A program made the position numbers and the translations under genes. From Gammaproteobacteria bacterium (lineage in GTDB: Bacteria > Pseudomonadota > Gammaproteobacteria > DSM-16500): DNA of 64,000 nucleotides. The notes beneath the pieces are model-generated. The model saw nothing but the letters and a program-made list of their open reading frames with translations, searched no databases and was not told the origin of the DNA. This document shows positions 26,819 through 36,768 of the stretch, piece by piece. How positions within the stretch are numbered: the first letter of the stretch is position 1; each line of letters starts with the position of its first letter. The stretch lies in NCBI GenBank assembly GCA_013816845.1, contig JACDDU010000003.1:248001-312000 (forward strand), given 5' to 3'.

Positions 26819-28757
26819 AAAAAGATTGATTGGGTTTTACTGCAATTTCCGCATGGGGATCAAGTATTGCGTGAAGTTCACTCAACCCTTTGCAAAGCTG
26901 ATCTAAATTAATTTCAGATGACTGCTTTCCTTTAAAAAAACCGTCAGAGGGCATGCTTTTTTGTTTTTTAATTACAGGAGTATCTTGCGTTTCATTCAAA
27001 AATTCACTTGCCTTAAGGCTACATTGAATTAATTTATCTTTTGCAGAAAATCCATGCGAATGGGTAAGTATATGCTTTAATTCACGTAAACATTGAGCAG
27101 TATAATAAGGTAAAGTTTGATTTAGATTTTTTTTAAATTGATGCTTTAGTTTTTCCAAAAGAACATCATTAATAGCTTCGATAAGCTTTTCTTTAGTCAC
27201 TTCAGCATGATACGCCGTTAAACGCATTTCTTTTTTAAGGCTAATCATAGAATCAATGTGATTAGAACACGTAAATGGTTTATTGTTAATAAGTGCTAGC
27301 AACCGATTTGCATACACTTCTGCATAGAAGTGTTTTAATTTTTTTGCATAAAGCGATGTATCATTAATGATGCCTTGTTTCAGCCAATCCGTAATGTAAG
27401 GATGTTCATCAACAAGCTTGATCCCGCTTAAAGGTAGACTATTTAATTGGTCGAGAGTGAGCAACCTATCTGTCAATAATTTTAAAATTTTAGGCCGAGT
27501 AATAGCTGCACGGGTTTCTGGTTCAAATTGATGGATATCTAAAAAATTAATTATATTTTTATCCATCAAATCTTGCATTTCTTTCGTTTGTAATAACTTA
27601 GCTTTTGCTTCATCTATTCTCGTCAATGCATAAATTGGGACATCATGTGTGGCTAAATACTCATTATTAAATTGTTTGCTTAAGATAGGTTTTAAGTAAG
27701 ATGGTATTTTTTTTACATCGTTAAAATTATAATCATGTTTCATAATTTTATTAATAATGACTGGCATTTTAAATATTTTACTTTGGTCTTTGTCTATATC
27801 GATAATCTGATCGATCGTGATGGTATGAGTTAATAATAATTTATTGTAAGCAATAATAAGCGGTACATGGTGGGGTTGGATTAAAAGCAAATGATCATAG
27901 GTGCATAACTTGTTCTTGATTAAATCAATAACATTTGGATCGATAATTGCATCACTAACGTTATTAAAAAAATCAATGTCAATTTTATTATTGAGAAATA
28001 AATCCAAATAAAATTCATGGGTTAAAACAAAGCTATTATTTTTATTTGATAAAAGCGAAACAAATTCTACGAGCGAAATATATTTGTTTCCCAAAAAAAA
28101 ATCGAGTACATATTCTTTGACCACTTTTGCGGCATATTTATTTGCTTTAGCAGAAATATGGAGAATGAAGGTTGCCACATTAAATGTTGGATCATGAATG
28201 GGCGCAGCTTGGAAAGATTTATGATAAGTATTCGTATTAAAATATTTTGTTATATGAAAATTTAAATAAGCCTGGTCTCCAGAAAAACTGATGGATGCAT
28301 TATAAATTTGGCCGGGCTTTTCAATATGACTTCCAATGACCATTCCACCATCTGCGGCGGGATAAAGCGATTTAAAAACGTTTTGATTATCATGTTGATG
28401 ACTCAATTCAAGCACCATTTTCTCAAAGGCTTGTTTTAGAGATTGAAAGTGCAACGAATTAGGCGTAATCAATCCAGACAAGGCATTTTGGCAAAGTTCG
28501 AGTAAGCAGCGTCTAGCTTCACCAATTGTAATTTGATGATCTTTATCATTCATGTTTTCAAGACCCAATAACGTTTCTTGGGGTTGAAGTAAATATTTAC
28601 GGAAATGATAAAAACTATTCTCTACATTGACTGGTTGTGAAAGGGCTAAAATTAACTCGTCAATTTCCTTGCTCAATTCGCGTGGGTCTTCCGAGAAATC
28701 CAATAAATATCCAATCATTGTGTTTATATGATTTTTATGTCCATCTTTTATTGTCAT
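26802..28757 (-). CDS. Hypothetical protein, 651 aa, degenerate helical repeats
   Basis: I do not recognise this protein. The ATG at 28757 is chosen because GGAG lies 6 nt upstream; an ATG at 28769 would add four residues. It has no signal peptide or membrane segment. The first 200 residues look globular. From about residue 220 to 470 the sequence is a series of Ile/Leu/Asn/Lys-rich helical units with a recurring pattern of the type LLLTHTITIDQIIDID and DRLLTLDQLNSLP, 25-35 residues apart. The C-terminal 100 residues have a linker with KKQKSMPSDGFFKGK and the end NQSFFSFLS. Codon use is strongly AT-rich compared with neighbours. Eukaryote-like repeat proteins of this kind are common among Legionellales effectors, which makes that role plausible but unproven. 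Confidence 0.75.
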   Translation of the reverse strand: MTIKDGHKNHINTMIGYLLDFSEDPRELSKEIDELILALSQPVNVENSFYHFRKYLLQPQETLLGLENMNDKDHQITIGEARRCLLELCQNALSGLITPNSLHFQSLKQAFEKMVLELSHQHDNQNVFKSLYPAADGGMVIGSHIEKPGQIYNASISFSGDQAYLNFHITKYFNTNTYHKSFQAAPIHDPTFNVATFILHISAKANKYAAKVVKEYVLDFFLGNKYISLVEFVSLLSNKNNSFVLTHEFYLDLFLNNKIDIDFFNNVSDAIIDPNVIDLIKNKLCTYDHLLLIQPHHVPLIIAYNKLLLTHTITIDQIIDIDKDQSKIFKMPVIINKIMKHDYNFNDVKKIPSYLKPILSKQFNNEYLATHDVPIYALTRIDEAKAKLLQTKEMQDLMDKNIINFLDIHQFEPETRAAITRPKILKLLTDRLLTLDQLNSLPLSGIKLVDEHPYITDWLKQGIINDTSLYAKKLKHFYAEVYANRLLALINNKPFTCSNHIDSMISLKKEMRLTAYHAEVTKEKLIEAINDVLLEKLKHQFKKNLNQTLPYYTAQCLRELKHILTHSHGFSAKDKLIQCSLKASEFLNETQDTPVIKKQKSMPSDGFFKGKQSSEINLDQLCKGLSELHAILDPHAEIAVKPNQSFFSFLS

Positions 28758-28864
28758 TATCTGCTCCATGAATATGATTTAACAAACCCGATCATATGGT
28801 CTTTTTCTTAAGAAAGACTTAAGAAAAGAAAAATGTTTCTTTCTTTTAAGCATCTTTCAAGGCG

Positions 28865-28893
28865 TTCATTTTAGATTGGAATCGTTATATACT
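28865..28893 (+). promoter_or_regulatory. Possible promoter of the gcv operon
   Basis: TTCATT (28865-28870) and TATACT (28888-28893) with 17 bp between them, 37 bp before the gcvT start. The -35 box is poor. No glycine riboswitch-like structure is apparent in the 173 bp upstream of gcvT. Confidence 0.35.
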
Positions 28894-28930
28894 TCTGCAC
28901 GCAAGTCTAATCTAGAAAAGGGTAAAAAAC

Positions 28931-30013
28931 GTGGGTAAACAAACACCATTTTATGCGCAGCATGTCAAAGCGCAGGCCAAAATTGTTGATTTCGCTGGGT
29001 GGGACATGCCGTTACATTATGGTTCGCAAATTGAAGAGCATCATATTGTTCGTCGTGAAGTAGGGATGTTCGATGTTTCTCATATGGGAGTTGTCGATAT
29101 TTCTGGAAAAGATGCTGCACCTTATTTACGTTATTTGCTTGCAAATAATATTGATCGTATTACACCGGGGCGAGCAATTTATACATGCATGCTGAATGAA
29201 AAGGGTGGTGTGATCGATGATTTAATTGTTTATAAATTATCGGAAACAGATTTCCGCATTGTGATCAATGCCGGTACACGTGAAAAAGATTTAGCATGGA
29301 TGCGAAAACAAAGTAATGCGTTTGAGTTAACCATCCAGGAACGTCTCGACTTGTGCATGCTTGCAATTCAAGGTCCACTTGCTTATCAGAAAGTTGCTGA
29401 GATGGATGTGATCAGTAAAGAAGATCTTTCTGCCCTCAAAAATTTTTCTTTCCTTACGTTTGACGACTGGCTGATAGCGCGAACAGGTTATACAGGTGAA
29501 GAAGGCGTTGAAATGATTTTTCCCGTGGCTTTTGCTGAATCCATTTGGGAAAAAGCCCTCGTCGCCGGCATCAAGCCATGCGGGTTGGGGTCCCGTGATA
29601 CATTGCGTTTGGAAGCGGGTTTAAATTTATATGGCAATGATATGGATGAAACGGTTACGCCCTTGGAATCAAATTTAAGTTGGACGGTTGCAATGGAACC
29701 AACAGATCGTGATTTCATTGGCCGCAAGGCACTTTCCTTGTTGCAAAATCAAAACCCAGCAGGCCATATGGTCGGTCTGGTATTAGAAGGACCCGGTGTT
29801 ATTCGCAACCATCAACGGGTTGTTTTTGCGAACGGTCCAGAAGGGTATGTTACAAGTGGTGGATATTCACCGACGCTTGCTAAAAGCATTGCGTTAGCCC
29901 GCGTGCCCGTGCAGATTAGTGAGACTTGTACCGTAGAGATTCGTAATAAAGCTATTCCTGCCAAAATTGTTAAACCACCTTTTGTGCGCAAAGGTAAAAA
30001 AATGTTTGAATAA
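28931..30013 (+). CDS. gcvT: Aminomethyltransferase, glycine cleavage T protein
   Basis: A 360-residue protein that moves the aminomethyl carbon from lipoyl-H protein to tetrahydrofolate, releasing ammonia. Signatures: TPFYAQHVKAQAKIVDFAGW at the N-terminus, FDVSHMG (near 48), ARTGYTGEEGVEM (near 180) and GLGSRDTLRLEAGLNLYGND (near 217). The start is GTG at 28931, with AAAGGG upstream. First gene of gcvT-gcvH-gcvPA-gcvPB, with 35 bp to gcvH. Confidence 0.96.
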   Translation: MGKQTPFYAQHVKAQAKIVDFAGWDMPLHYGSQIEEHHIVRREVGMFDVSHMGVVDISGKDAAPYLRYLLANNIDRITPGRAIYTCMLNEKGGVIDDLIVYKLSETDFRIVINAGTREKDLAWMRKQSNAFELTIQERLDLCMLAIQGPLAYQKVAEMDVISKEDLSALKNFSFLTFDDWLIARTGYTGEEGVEMIFPVAFAESIWEKALVAGIKPCGLGSRDTLRLEAGLNLYGNDMDETVTPLESNLSWTVAMEPTDRDFIGRKALSLLQNQNPAGHMVGLVLEGPGVIRNHQRVVFANGPEGYVTSGGYSPTLAKSIALARVPVQISETCTVEIRNKAIPAKIVKPPFVRKGKKMFE

Positions 30014-30048
30014 GCGTTACCCATACAGATTTAATTTGGAGCATTGCA

Positions 30049-30438
30049 ATGAGTAAAATTCCACCACAATTACAGTACACGAAAACCCATGAATGGATCA
30101 AAAAAGAAAATGAGATGCTAACCATTGGCATTACCGATCATGCTCAAACAATGTTAGGTGATCTTGTTTATGTAGAGCTGCCGGAATTGGAAAGTAATTT
30201 TGAAATGGGACAAGAATGCGCTGTGGTTGAATCGGTTAAAGCTGCTGCAGATATTTATTGTCCTGTACCAGGCGAAATCATTGAAATTAATGACGCTGTC
30301 ATTGAAAATCCGCAACTTATTAATGAAGATCCTTATGGGAAAGGTTGGTTGGTACGCGTGCGTCCTTTCGATCGTCAAAAGCCTGAACTTCTTAATGCTG
30401 ATGAATATACTAAAGTAGTGGCATCAGAAGCTCACTAA
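30049..30438 (+). CDS. gcvH: Glycine cleavage H protein
   Basis: A 129-residue lipoyl carrier. The lipoylated Lys lies in VVESVKAAADIYCPV (near residue 65), and the N-terminus KTHEWIKKENEMLTIGITDHA is typical. A clear ribosome site (TTGGAGC) precedes the ATG. It shuttles the aminomethyl group between the P, T and L proteins. The dihydrolipoamide dehydrogenase (L protein) gene is not in this window. Confidence 0.96.
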   Translation: MSKIPPQLQYTKTHEWIKKENEMLTIGITDHAQTMLGDLVYVELPELESNFEMGQECAVVESVKAAADIYCPVPGEIIEINDAVIENPQLINEDPYGKGWLVRVRPFDRQKPELLNADEYTKVVASEAH

Positions 30439-30469
30439 TGCATTTATTTTTTCCTTTCACTAGCTGGTA

Positions 30470-31855
30470 ATGAGTATGCCTTTTATCCCCCATACGAAAA
30501 AAGATGTGCAAGAAATGCTTGCTACTATTGGCATTGATAAAGTCGATACACTTTTTGAAGAAATTCCTAAAAATTTACGCATTGCAAAACTTGACAATGT
30601 TTTGGAAGGGTTATCAGAACTCGAACTCAGTCAACAAATGGAAGTGCGAGCTGAAAGCGATGCGCAATTGTTATGTTTTATCGGTGCCGGTGCTTATGAA
30701 CATTTTATACCAGCGGCGGTTTGGCAAATAGCTACCCGTGGCGAGTTCATGACGGCTTATACACCTTATCAAGCAGAAGCAAGTCAGGGTAGTTTGCAAT
30801 TAATTTATGAATATCAAACCATGATGGCCAACTTGATGCAGCTGGATGTTTCAAATGCATCATTGTATGAGGGCGCATCAGCGCTTGCTGAAGCTATTTT
30901 AATGGCTGCAAGGTTACATAAAAAAGACAAAGTAAAAATATTATTACCACGAACTGTTCATCCACATTATCGCCATACTGTAGAAACAATTGTTAAGCAA
31001 CAAGCAATCGAATTAATTGAAGTTCCTTATCATAAGACGACAGGTAGAATTGATCTTAATCTATTAGCAAAATTTGCGACTGAAGACGTCGCGGCTTTAG
31101 TCATTCCTCAACCTAATTTTTTTGGTGCATTGGAAGCCGTTGATGAACTAACCGATTGGGCACGGGATCATAAAATTTTTTCAATTGGCGTCGTCAATCC
31201 TTTAGCAATGACGCTTCTCAAACCCCCGGGTCAATGGGGCACAAATGGTGTTGATATTGCTTGCGGTGAGGGCCAACCGTTGGGTATTCCACTTGCATCG
31301 GGCGGACCTTATTATGGATTTCTTTGTTGTAAACAAGCTTTAGTTAGACAAATGCCGGGTCGAATAGTGGGACAAACCGTTGACCTCGATGGTAAACGTG
31401 GATTTGTTTTAACACTGCAAGCGCGCGAACAACATATTCGCCGTGGTAAAGCGACTTCTAACATTTGCACTAACCAAGGGTTAATGGTAACTGCTTCAAC
31501 TATTTTTATGAGTTTAATGGGCGCGAAGGGCTTGCGCCGGCTGGCTGAGCTTTCTCATCAACGTACACGCGAATTAACCGTCATGTTGCAAACCATTCCC
31601 GGTGTTCAGCAAGTATTTTCCGCACCCTTCTTTAATGAAGTGGTTTTTAAAATAAATAAACCTGCAAAAGAAGTTTTAGCCGAATTGGCTAAATCTCGAA
31701 TTCAGGGGGGATACGCTTTAAGCGAAACGTATCCGGAGTTACAAGATTGCATACTCATTGCTGCGACTGAAACAAAAACGTCAGTCGATCTTGCGATGCT
31801 GCGCGATCAGCTAGCTCATTTATTAGCAGGAGGAAAGTTAGTATGTCACGGCTAA
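30470..31855 (+). CDS. gcvPA: Glycine dehydrogenase (decarboxylating) subunit 1
   Basis: A 461-residue subunit equal to the N-terminal half of single-chain GcvP. Signatures: [39 protein letters not shown] (near 99), [12 protein letters not shown] and [20 protein letters not shown] (near 293). It starts at ATG 30470 or 30476, both with weak ribosome sites. It forms a heterotetramer with GcvPB and supports glycine decarboxylation. Its last 13 bases overlap the gcvPB start. The split form is a normal family variant and not a frameshift: both halves have their own complete start and domain boundaries. Confidence 0.95.
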   Translation: MSMPFIPHTKKDVQEMLATIGIDKVDTLFEEIPKNLRIAKLDNVLEGLSELELSQQMEVRAESDAQLLCFIGAGAYEHFIPAAVWQIATRGEFMTAYTPYQAEASQGSLQLIYEYQTMMANLMQLDVSNASLYEGASALAEAILMAARLHKKDKVKILLPRTVHPHYRHTVETIVKQQAIELIEVPYHKTTGRIDLNLLAKFATEDVAALVIPQPNFFGALEAVDELTDWARDHKIFSIGVVNPLAMTLLKPPGQWGTNGVDIACGEGQPLGIPLASGGPYYGFLCCKQALVRQMPGRIVGQTVDLDGKRGFVLTLQAREQHIRRGKATSNICTNQGLMVTASTIFMSLMGAKGLRRLAELSHQRTRELTVMLQTIPGVQQVFSAPFFNEVVFKINKPAKEVLAELAKSRIQGGYALSETYPELQDCILIAATETKTSVDLAMLRDQLAHLLAGGKLVCHG

Positions 31856-33303
31856 TTTTTGAAGAATCACGCACTGATCGTTATGCTAAAGCCGTTTTGC
31901 CTAAAGAACCCGATCAACACTGTTGTGATGATATTCCGGAAGCATTATTGCGAAAGTCCTTGCCAGTTTTACCTGAAGTATCGGAATTACAAGTCGTACG
32001 ACATTACACCCGATTATCTAACATGAATTTTTCCATCGATACACATTTTTATCCACTCGGTTCTTGCACAATGAAATATAATCCACGCGCTGTGCACGCA
32101 CTGGCATCGCTGGATGGATTTTTAAAACACCACCCTCTGTCTCTCGAAGAGCATAGCCAAGGATTCATGGCTTGCACTTATGAGTTACAAGAAATTTTGC
32201 AAGCAGTTACTGGGATGCAAACTGCCTGCTTAACACCGATGGCGGGTGCGCAAGGGGAGTTTGTCGGTGTTGCCATGATTCGGGCTTATCATCAAAGTCG
32301 TGGTGACCTTCTTCGCGATGAAATTTTAGTCCCCGATGCGGCGCATGGTACCAATCCCGCATCTGCGGTGCAGTGTGGTTATAAAATTCATGAAATTCCT
32401 ACGGATCATGAAGGAAATGTAGATTTAACGGCTTTAAAAGCTGCCGTTGGACCAAAGACCGCCGGTATTATGTTGACCAATCCTTCAACGTTAGGTGTGT
32501 TCGAACAGCAGATTGAAGAGATTGCTCGTATCGTTCATACAGCTGGCGGTATGCTTTACTACGATGGAGCAAATTTTAATGCCATTTTAGGAAAAGTCCG
32601 TCCGGGCGACATGGGATTTGATGTAGTGCATCTTAATTTACATAAAACTTTTGCAACGCCGCACGGTGGCGGTGGTCCTGGCAGTGGACCCGTTGTAGCT
32701 AACCAGCGCTTAACACCTTTTCTTCCTATACCTCGTGTAGCTAAAACTGAATCGGGGTTTCGTTGGCTAACGCTTGCTGACTGCCCACAAAGTATAGGAC
32801 GGCTATCTGCGTTTATGGGGAATGCAGGCATCATTTTGCGCGCTTATTTTTATGCCCGTTTACTTGGTAAAGAAGGGATGCAACGGGTTTCCGAATTTGC
32901 GACATTGAATGCAAATTATTTACAAGAACGTTTACGGTCCGCCGGGTTCACGCTTGCCTACCCTACTCGCCGAGCAAGCCATGAATTTATTGTCACGTTA
33001 AAGAAAGAATCTAAATCACTCAACATTACGGCTCTTGATGTTGCCAAACGTTTATTAGATTACGGCTTTCATGCGCCCACGATGTATTTCCCGCTCTTAG
33101 TTCCCGAATGCTTACTGATTGAACCCACTGAAACGGAAACCAAAGAAGCCTTAGATGCTTTTGCAGATGCCCTTATTGCCATTTACGCTGAAGCAAAAAA
33201 AGATCCCACTCTACTTAAGGGCGCTCCCTACACGCTTCCTGTTAAACGTTTAGATGATGTAAAGGCCGCAAGAGAACTTAATCTAATCTGGCGAGGAAAA
33301 TAA
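31843..33303 (+). CDS. gcvPB: Glycine dehydrogenase (decarboxylating) subunit 2
   Basis: A 486-residue PLP-binding subunit, equal to the C-terminal half of GcvP. The PLP lysine lies in [20 protein letters not shown] (near residue 267). Other signatures: [13 protein letters not shown] (near 72) and AHGTNPASA (near 167). AGGAGG lies 9 nt before the ATG, inside the end of gcvPA, so the two subunits are coupled. It is the last gene of the operon; no good terminator was seen in the 60 bp after it. Confidence 0.96.
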   Translation: MSRLIFEESRTDRYAKAVLPKEPDQHCCDDIPEALLRKSLPVLPEVSELQVVRHYTRLSNMNFSIDTHFYPLGSCTMKYNPRAVHALASLDGFLKHHPLSLEEHSQGFMACTYELQEILQAVTGMQTACLTPMAGAQGEFVGVAMIRAYHQSRGDLLRDEILVPDAAHGTNPASAVQCGYKIHEIPTDHEGNVDLTALKAAVGPKTAGIMLTNPSTLGVFEQQIEEIARIVHTAGGMLYYDGANFNAILGKVRPGDMGFDVVHLNLHKTFATPHGGGGPGSGPVVANQRLTPFLPIPRVAKTESGFRWLTLADCPQSIGRLSAFMGNAGIILRAYFYARLLGKEGMQRVSEFATLNANYLQERLRSAGFTLAYPTRRASHEFIVTLKKESKSLNITALDVAKRLLDYGFHAPTMYFPLLVPECLLIEPTETETKEALDAFADALIAIYAEAKKDPTLLKGAPYTLPVKRLDDVKAARELNLIWRGK

Positions 33304-33691
33304 TTTAGATTCCATTTCCATCCACAAAAAAGTAGCTCGCCACATTTCATTTCGCAAAGGCATGTTGATGTGATGGTCCTGGGTTACGCGCTTCGCGCGT
33401 CCCCAGGCTGTACATTACCACGGAAATAGTATGGGAACAGTAGCCCGGGGAACGCGTAGCGCGTAACACGGGAAACCCTCACATCCTCACACACCTTAAA
33501 ACCTTTACAGTCCCACAACACTTTAACGTAAACCCCGATGATCCATCCACTCATCAAGCCGCACCCAAGGCGAACTCCCCCATCATCTGCAACCCGTGCT
33601 TCTGGTCGATCATCAAGCCAACAATGTCACGCAATGTTCACTCTAAACAAATGATGGATTTGTGCTGAAAGACAGTATCTACTTTTATTCA
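33304..33691. other. 388-bp intergenic region with a palindromic element
   Basis: The only long non-coding stretch besides 40823-41129. Its left part holds the palindrome at 33367-33485 (listed separately). The remainder (33486-33690) is richer in C than its surroundings on the plus strand and has no usable reading frame. Read on the minus strand, a 26-residue frame ending GEFALGAA near 33558 looks faintly protein-like, so it may be a remnant of a degraded gene or mobile element; I cannot name it. Confidence 0.5.
33367..33485. repeat. 119-bp imperfect palindrome (REP/MITE-like)
   Basis: Left arm core 33383-33404 (GTTACGCGCTTCGCGCGTCC followed by CC) is nearly the reverse complement of the right arm core 33447-33467 (GGGGAACGCGTAGCGCGTAA followed by C). 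The symmetry extends outward to GATGTGATGG (33367-33376) against CCCTCACATC (33476-33485) and inward to GGCT/AGCC near 33406 and 33442. The arms are about 43 bp with a centre of about 30 bp. Its GC content is much higher than that of the surroundings. It has no coding capacity. Confidence 0.75.
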
Positions 33692-34459
33692 TTAAAAATT
33701 ATCTTTCCATTTACGTAGCCAGGTGAATACTTCGAGCGGGGTATTCAATTTTTCGCCTGCGTAATCTTCAACATTTTTTATCAACTCAGATACATCGCAT
33801 CGGAAAAAAGGGTTGGTTGCTTTCTCTATTTCGATAGTGCTAGGTAGGGTCGGTAAATTTTGGGCACGTAATGCATCAACTGCGAGAATGCGTCTTTGAA
33901 TCGCATGGTTGCTTGGTTCGACCGTGTGGGCAAATCGTAAGTTTGCTTGGGTGTATTCATGCGCGCAATACACAGCGGTTGCATCCGGTAAATTTTTAAA
34001 TTGTTCAAGCGCTTTAAACATCATCGCGGCTGTACCTTCAAAAACCCTTCCGCAACCGGCTGAAAATAAAGTATCGCCGCAAAATAACATCCCATCGCCA
34101 TAATAGGCGATATGATCAAGCGTATGACCGGGTATGGCAATGCATTTAAATTGAAGATGAAAAGCTTTAAATGAAAGCACTTCGTCATCTTGATTACGAT
34201 GCGTTAATCCTTCAATACTTTCATTGTTAGGTCCATAAACCTCAATACCCTCTGATTTAAAAGCTTTAATACCGTTGGTATGATCCCAATGATGGTGCGT
34301 AATTAAAATGGCAACTAAACTAAGTTTTTCAGCTTCCAGAAAATCCTGCACAGGGCCCGCTTCACCTGGGTCCACGATAATCGCTTCTCGCGATTCCTGG
34401 TTAATGATCGTCCAAACATAGTTATCTTTTAAGGTGGGAATCGGTGTTATAATTAGCAT
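33692..34459 (-). CDS. gloB: Hydroxyacylglutathione hydrolase (glyoxalase II)
   Basis: A 255-residue metallo-beta-lactamase-fold enzyme that hydrolyses S-D-lactoylglutathione, the second step of methylglyoxal detoxification. The binuclear metal motif THHHWDHTNG is at about residue 54, with later ligands in IPGHTLDHIAYY (near 111), FCGDTLFSAGCGRVFEG (near 126) and CAHEYTQANLRF (near 165). The N-terminus IITPIPTLKDNYVW is standard. It is divergent from a Kef-like antiporter gene, with 95 bp between. No glyoxalase I gene is seen in the window. Confidence 0.95.
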   Translation of the reverse strand: MLIITPIPTLKDNYVWTIINQESREAIIVDPGEAGPVQDFLEAEKLSLVAILITHHHWDHTNGIKAFKSEGIEVYGPNNESIEGLTHRNQDDEVLSFKAFHLQFKCIAIPGHTLDHIAYYGDGMLFCGDTLFSAGCGRVFEGTAAMMFKALEQFKNLPDATAVYCAHEYTQANLRFAHTVEPSNHAIQRRILAVDALRAQNLPTLPSTIEIEKATNPFFRCDVSELIKNVEDYAGEKLNTPLEVFTWLRKWKDNF

Positions 34460-34554
34460 TTTAATCTCTCTCGATTAGAATCTTAAATTTGTCCTGCAAT
34501 GGAGTGCAAAAATTTTCCCCAAAAAATGTTAAATGTTAATACTGGAACTTTGAT

Positions 34555-36768
34555 ATGCATTCATTAGCTCCACTTATTTATGACTTAACCATTATGCTTT
34601 GCGTAGCAAGTATTGTGGCGCTTGTCTTTCAACGTATAAAGCAACCTGTGGTATTGGGCTATTTAATTGCAGGGATGATAGTTGGACCTTACACACCGCC
34701 CCATGCTCTCGTCAACGATATTCCTAATATTCAAATCCTTTCAGAGTTGGGGGTTATTTTCCTCATGTTTTCATTAGGATTAGAATTTAGTTTTCAAAAA
34801 TTAACTCGGGTTGGATTTTCTGCATCCGTTACGGGGACGCTTGAAGTCGTTTTAATGATGACAATAGGATATTTCGCGGGCCGTAGTATCGATTGGTCCG
34901 TTTATAATAGTTTATTCCTCGGTGCTGCACTTTCAATTTCTTCAACCACAATCATCATTAAAGCCATTGAAGAATTAAAACTCAAAACTAAACGTTTTGC
35001 TGAATTGATTTTTGGTATTTTAATTGTCGAAGATTTACTCGCTATTTTATTACTCGTTGCGTTAACAACCATCGTTACGACGCAAAACTTTTTTTCTCTC
35101 GACATGATTAACGCAGTCATTCGTCTTATTTTAGTGGTGGGTGGATGGTTTATTGTCGGTTATTTTTTAGTCCCGCCACTTTTTAGCCGCTTAGCGCAAT
35201 ACATCAATGAAGAAACGTTGACGCTTCTTTCTGTCGCTTTTTGTTTATTTTTAGTTTGTCTTGCTGCAACTTTTAATTATTCAGAAGCGTTAGGCGCATT
35301 TATCATGGGTTCAATTCTTGCTGAAACCAAATTAATTTATCGAATCCAAAAATTAATCAAACCTATTCGCGATATTTTTGCAGCGGTCTTTTTTGTTTCT
35401 ATCGGCATGTTAATTGATCCCCGCATCATTATTAATCATTGGCAATTAGTGCTTTATATTTCTGTACTCACCATTATTGGAAAATTTATAAGTACAACGT
35501 GTTCAGCATTGTTAACGGGACAAAGTTTTAAAACATCGATTCGGGTGGGTTCCAGTATGGCTCAGATTGGTGAATTTTCCTTTATTATCATTGCCCTTGG
35601 TGCAACGCTTGGTGTCACCAATAAAATCATTTATCCCATTATTGTTGCAGTGTCTGGGTTAACCACTTTTACAACGCCTTACTTAATTCGCGCTTCCAGC
35701 CGCTTAAGTACGCTACTAGAAAACAAGCTACCTGAGCGGATTCAATATTTTTTAGTGCGTTACGGTTCCTGGATGTATCGCATGCAATTAACCGCTTCAA
35801 AAAAGCATATGCTACGTGCTGTTGTAACGCGGCTTATCATTAATAGCATCATTATCACGCTTATTTTTACACTAACGCACTATGTTATCTTTCATAATCT
35901 CGCTTTATGGCCAGAAAATAATTGGCTGGCTAATGCTTCATTACTATTGGTTGCATTACTTCTTTCGTCGCCTTTTATTTGGGGGATGTTATTTTCAACC
36001 AAAGGCATCGCGCTAACTGAAGATGACATGGATAACTTACAAGTCACGATGTTTTTTATCTGGTTTACAACCTTAACGCTTATCGCGATATTAAGTATTG
36101 TCTTTTTTAATACATGGCTGACCTTAATTTTATTATTTATCGTTTCTGTCTTATTTTTTGTTTATTTTTTTCGAAAAATGGAAACATCCTATCGTTGGTT
36201 TGAAGGGCGGCTTTTAGATAATATCCGCACTGAACCCAATGTTTTGCAAGAGCGATATAATGTTCTTGCCCCCTGGGAAACGCATTTAGTTGAAATGCAA
36301 GTGAACAGCAACTCTAACTTTGCAGGATTAACTTTAGCGCAATCTCAACTACGTCAACGGTTTGGCGTCAATGTGGTGGCAATCTGTCGGCATGATTCAA
36401 TTTTTGTATCGCCCCGTGGAGAAAACGAATTGTTAGCGCAAGATATTATTGTGGTCCTTGGTAATGATGAGCAAATTGAAGCCCTTAAGAAAGAGATTGA
36501 GCCACCTATTCAAACCAATCCGCCTAAACGTTTGTTAGATAATTTTGTATTAAAGGGTATCCTTCTGACATCGGGTCATTCATTTATTAATTTGACGATT
36601 CGCGATGCAATGATTCGTGAAAAAATTAATGGTTTAGTCGTGGGACTTGAGCGAAAACGGATTCGCGTTTTAAATCCTGATCCAGAAACCATTTTGAAAG
36701 AACAAGATTTACTGTTGGTTGTGGGTGAACGCGATAAATTAAAACACTTTCTCGAGACAAAATCATGA
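34555..36768 (+). CDS. CPA2 cation/proton antiporter with two TrkA-C domains
   Basis: A 737-residue membrane protein. Residues about 1-380 form the Na_H_Exchanger domain, with conserved PVVLGYLIAGMIVGPYTPP, LGVIFLMFSLGLEF and AAVFFVSIGMLIDP. Residues about 410-550 have further membrane segments. The end carries two RCK-C/TrkA-C domains (about 570-640 and 660-737: VSPRGENELLAQDIIVVLG and VLNPDPETILKEQDLLLVVG). There is no TrkA-N NAD-binding domain, unlike KefB/KefC. It should exchange K+ or Na+ for H+ across the inner membrane, gated by a ligand at the TrkA-C domains. Its end overlaps def by 4 bp. Confidence 0.88.
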   Translation: MHSLAPLIYDLTIMLCVASIVALVFQRIKQPVVLGYLIAGMIVGPYTPPHALVNDIPNIQILSELGVIFLMFSLGLEFSFQKLTRVGFSASVTGTLEVVLMMTIGYFAGRSIDWSVYNSLFLGAALSISSTTIIIKAIEELKLKTKRFAELIFGILIVEDLLAILLLVALTTIVTTQNFFSLDMINAVIRLILVVGGWFIVGYFLVPPLFSRLAQYINEETLTLLSVAFCLFLVCLAATFNYSEALGAFIMGSILAETKLIYRIQKLIKPIRDIFAAVFFVSIGMLIDPRIIINHWQLVLYISVLTIIGKFISTTCSALLTGQSFKTSIRVGSSMAQIGEFSFIIIALGATLGVTNKIIYPIIVAVSGLTTFTTPYLIRASSRLSTLLENKLPERIQYFLVRYGSWMYRMQLTASKKHMLRAVVTRLIINSIIITLIFTLTHYVIFHNLALWPENNWLANASLLLVALLLSSPFIWGMLFSTKGIALTEDDMDNLQVTMFFIWFTTLTLIAILSIVFFNTWLTLILLFIVSVLFFVYFFRKMETSYRWFEGRLLDNIRTEPNVLQERYNVLAPWETHLVEMQVNSNSNFAGLTLAQSQLRQRFGVNVVAICRHDSIFVSPRGENELLAQDIIVVLGNDEQIEALKKEIEPPIQTNPPKRLLDNFVLKGILLTSGHSFINLTIRDAMIREKINGLVVGLERKRIRVLNPDPETILKEQDLLLVVGERDKLKHFLETKS

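Noticed and set aside
28818-28850. Hairpin in the gcv leader
   Set aside because: The CTTAAGAAAAG / CTTTTAAG symmetry is imperfect, purine/pyrimidine-rich sequence and not convincing.
28758-28930. Glycine riboswitch before gcvT
   Set aside because: No tandem aptamer-like conserved structure was found in the 173-bp leader.
30470-33303. gcvP broken by a frameshift
   Set aside because: The two parts correspond to the natural split subunits GcvPA and GcvPB, each with complete ends; gcvPB also has its own AGGAGG.
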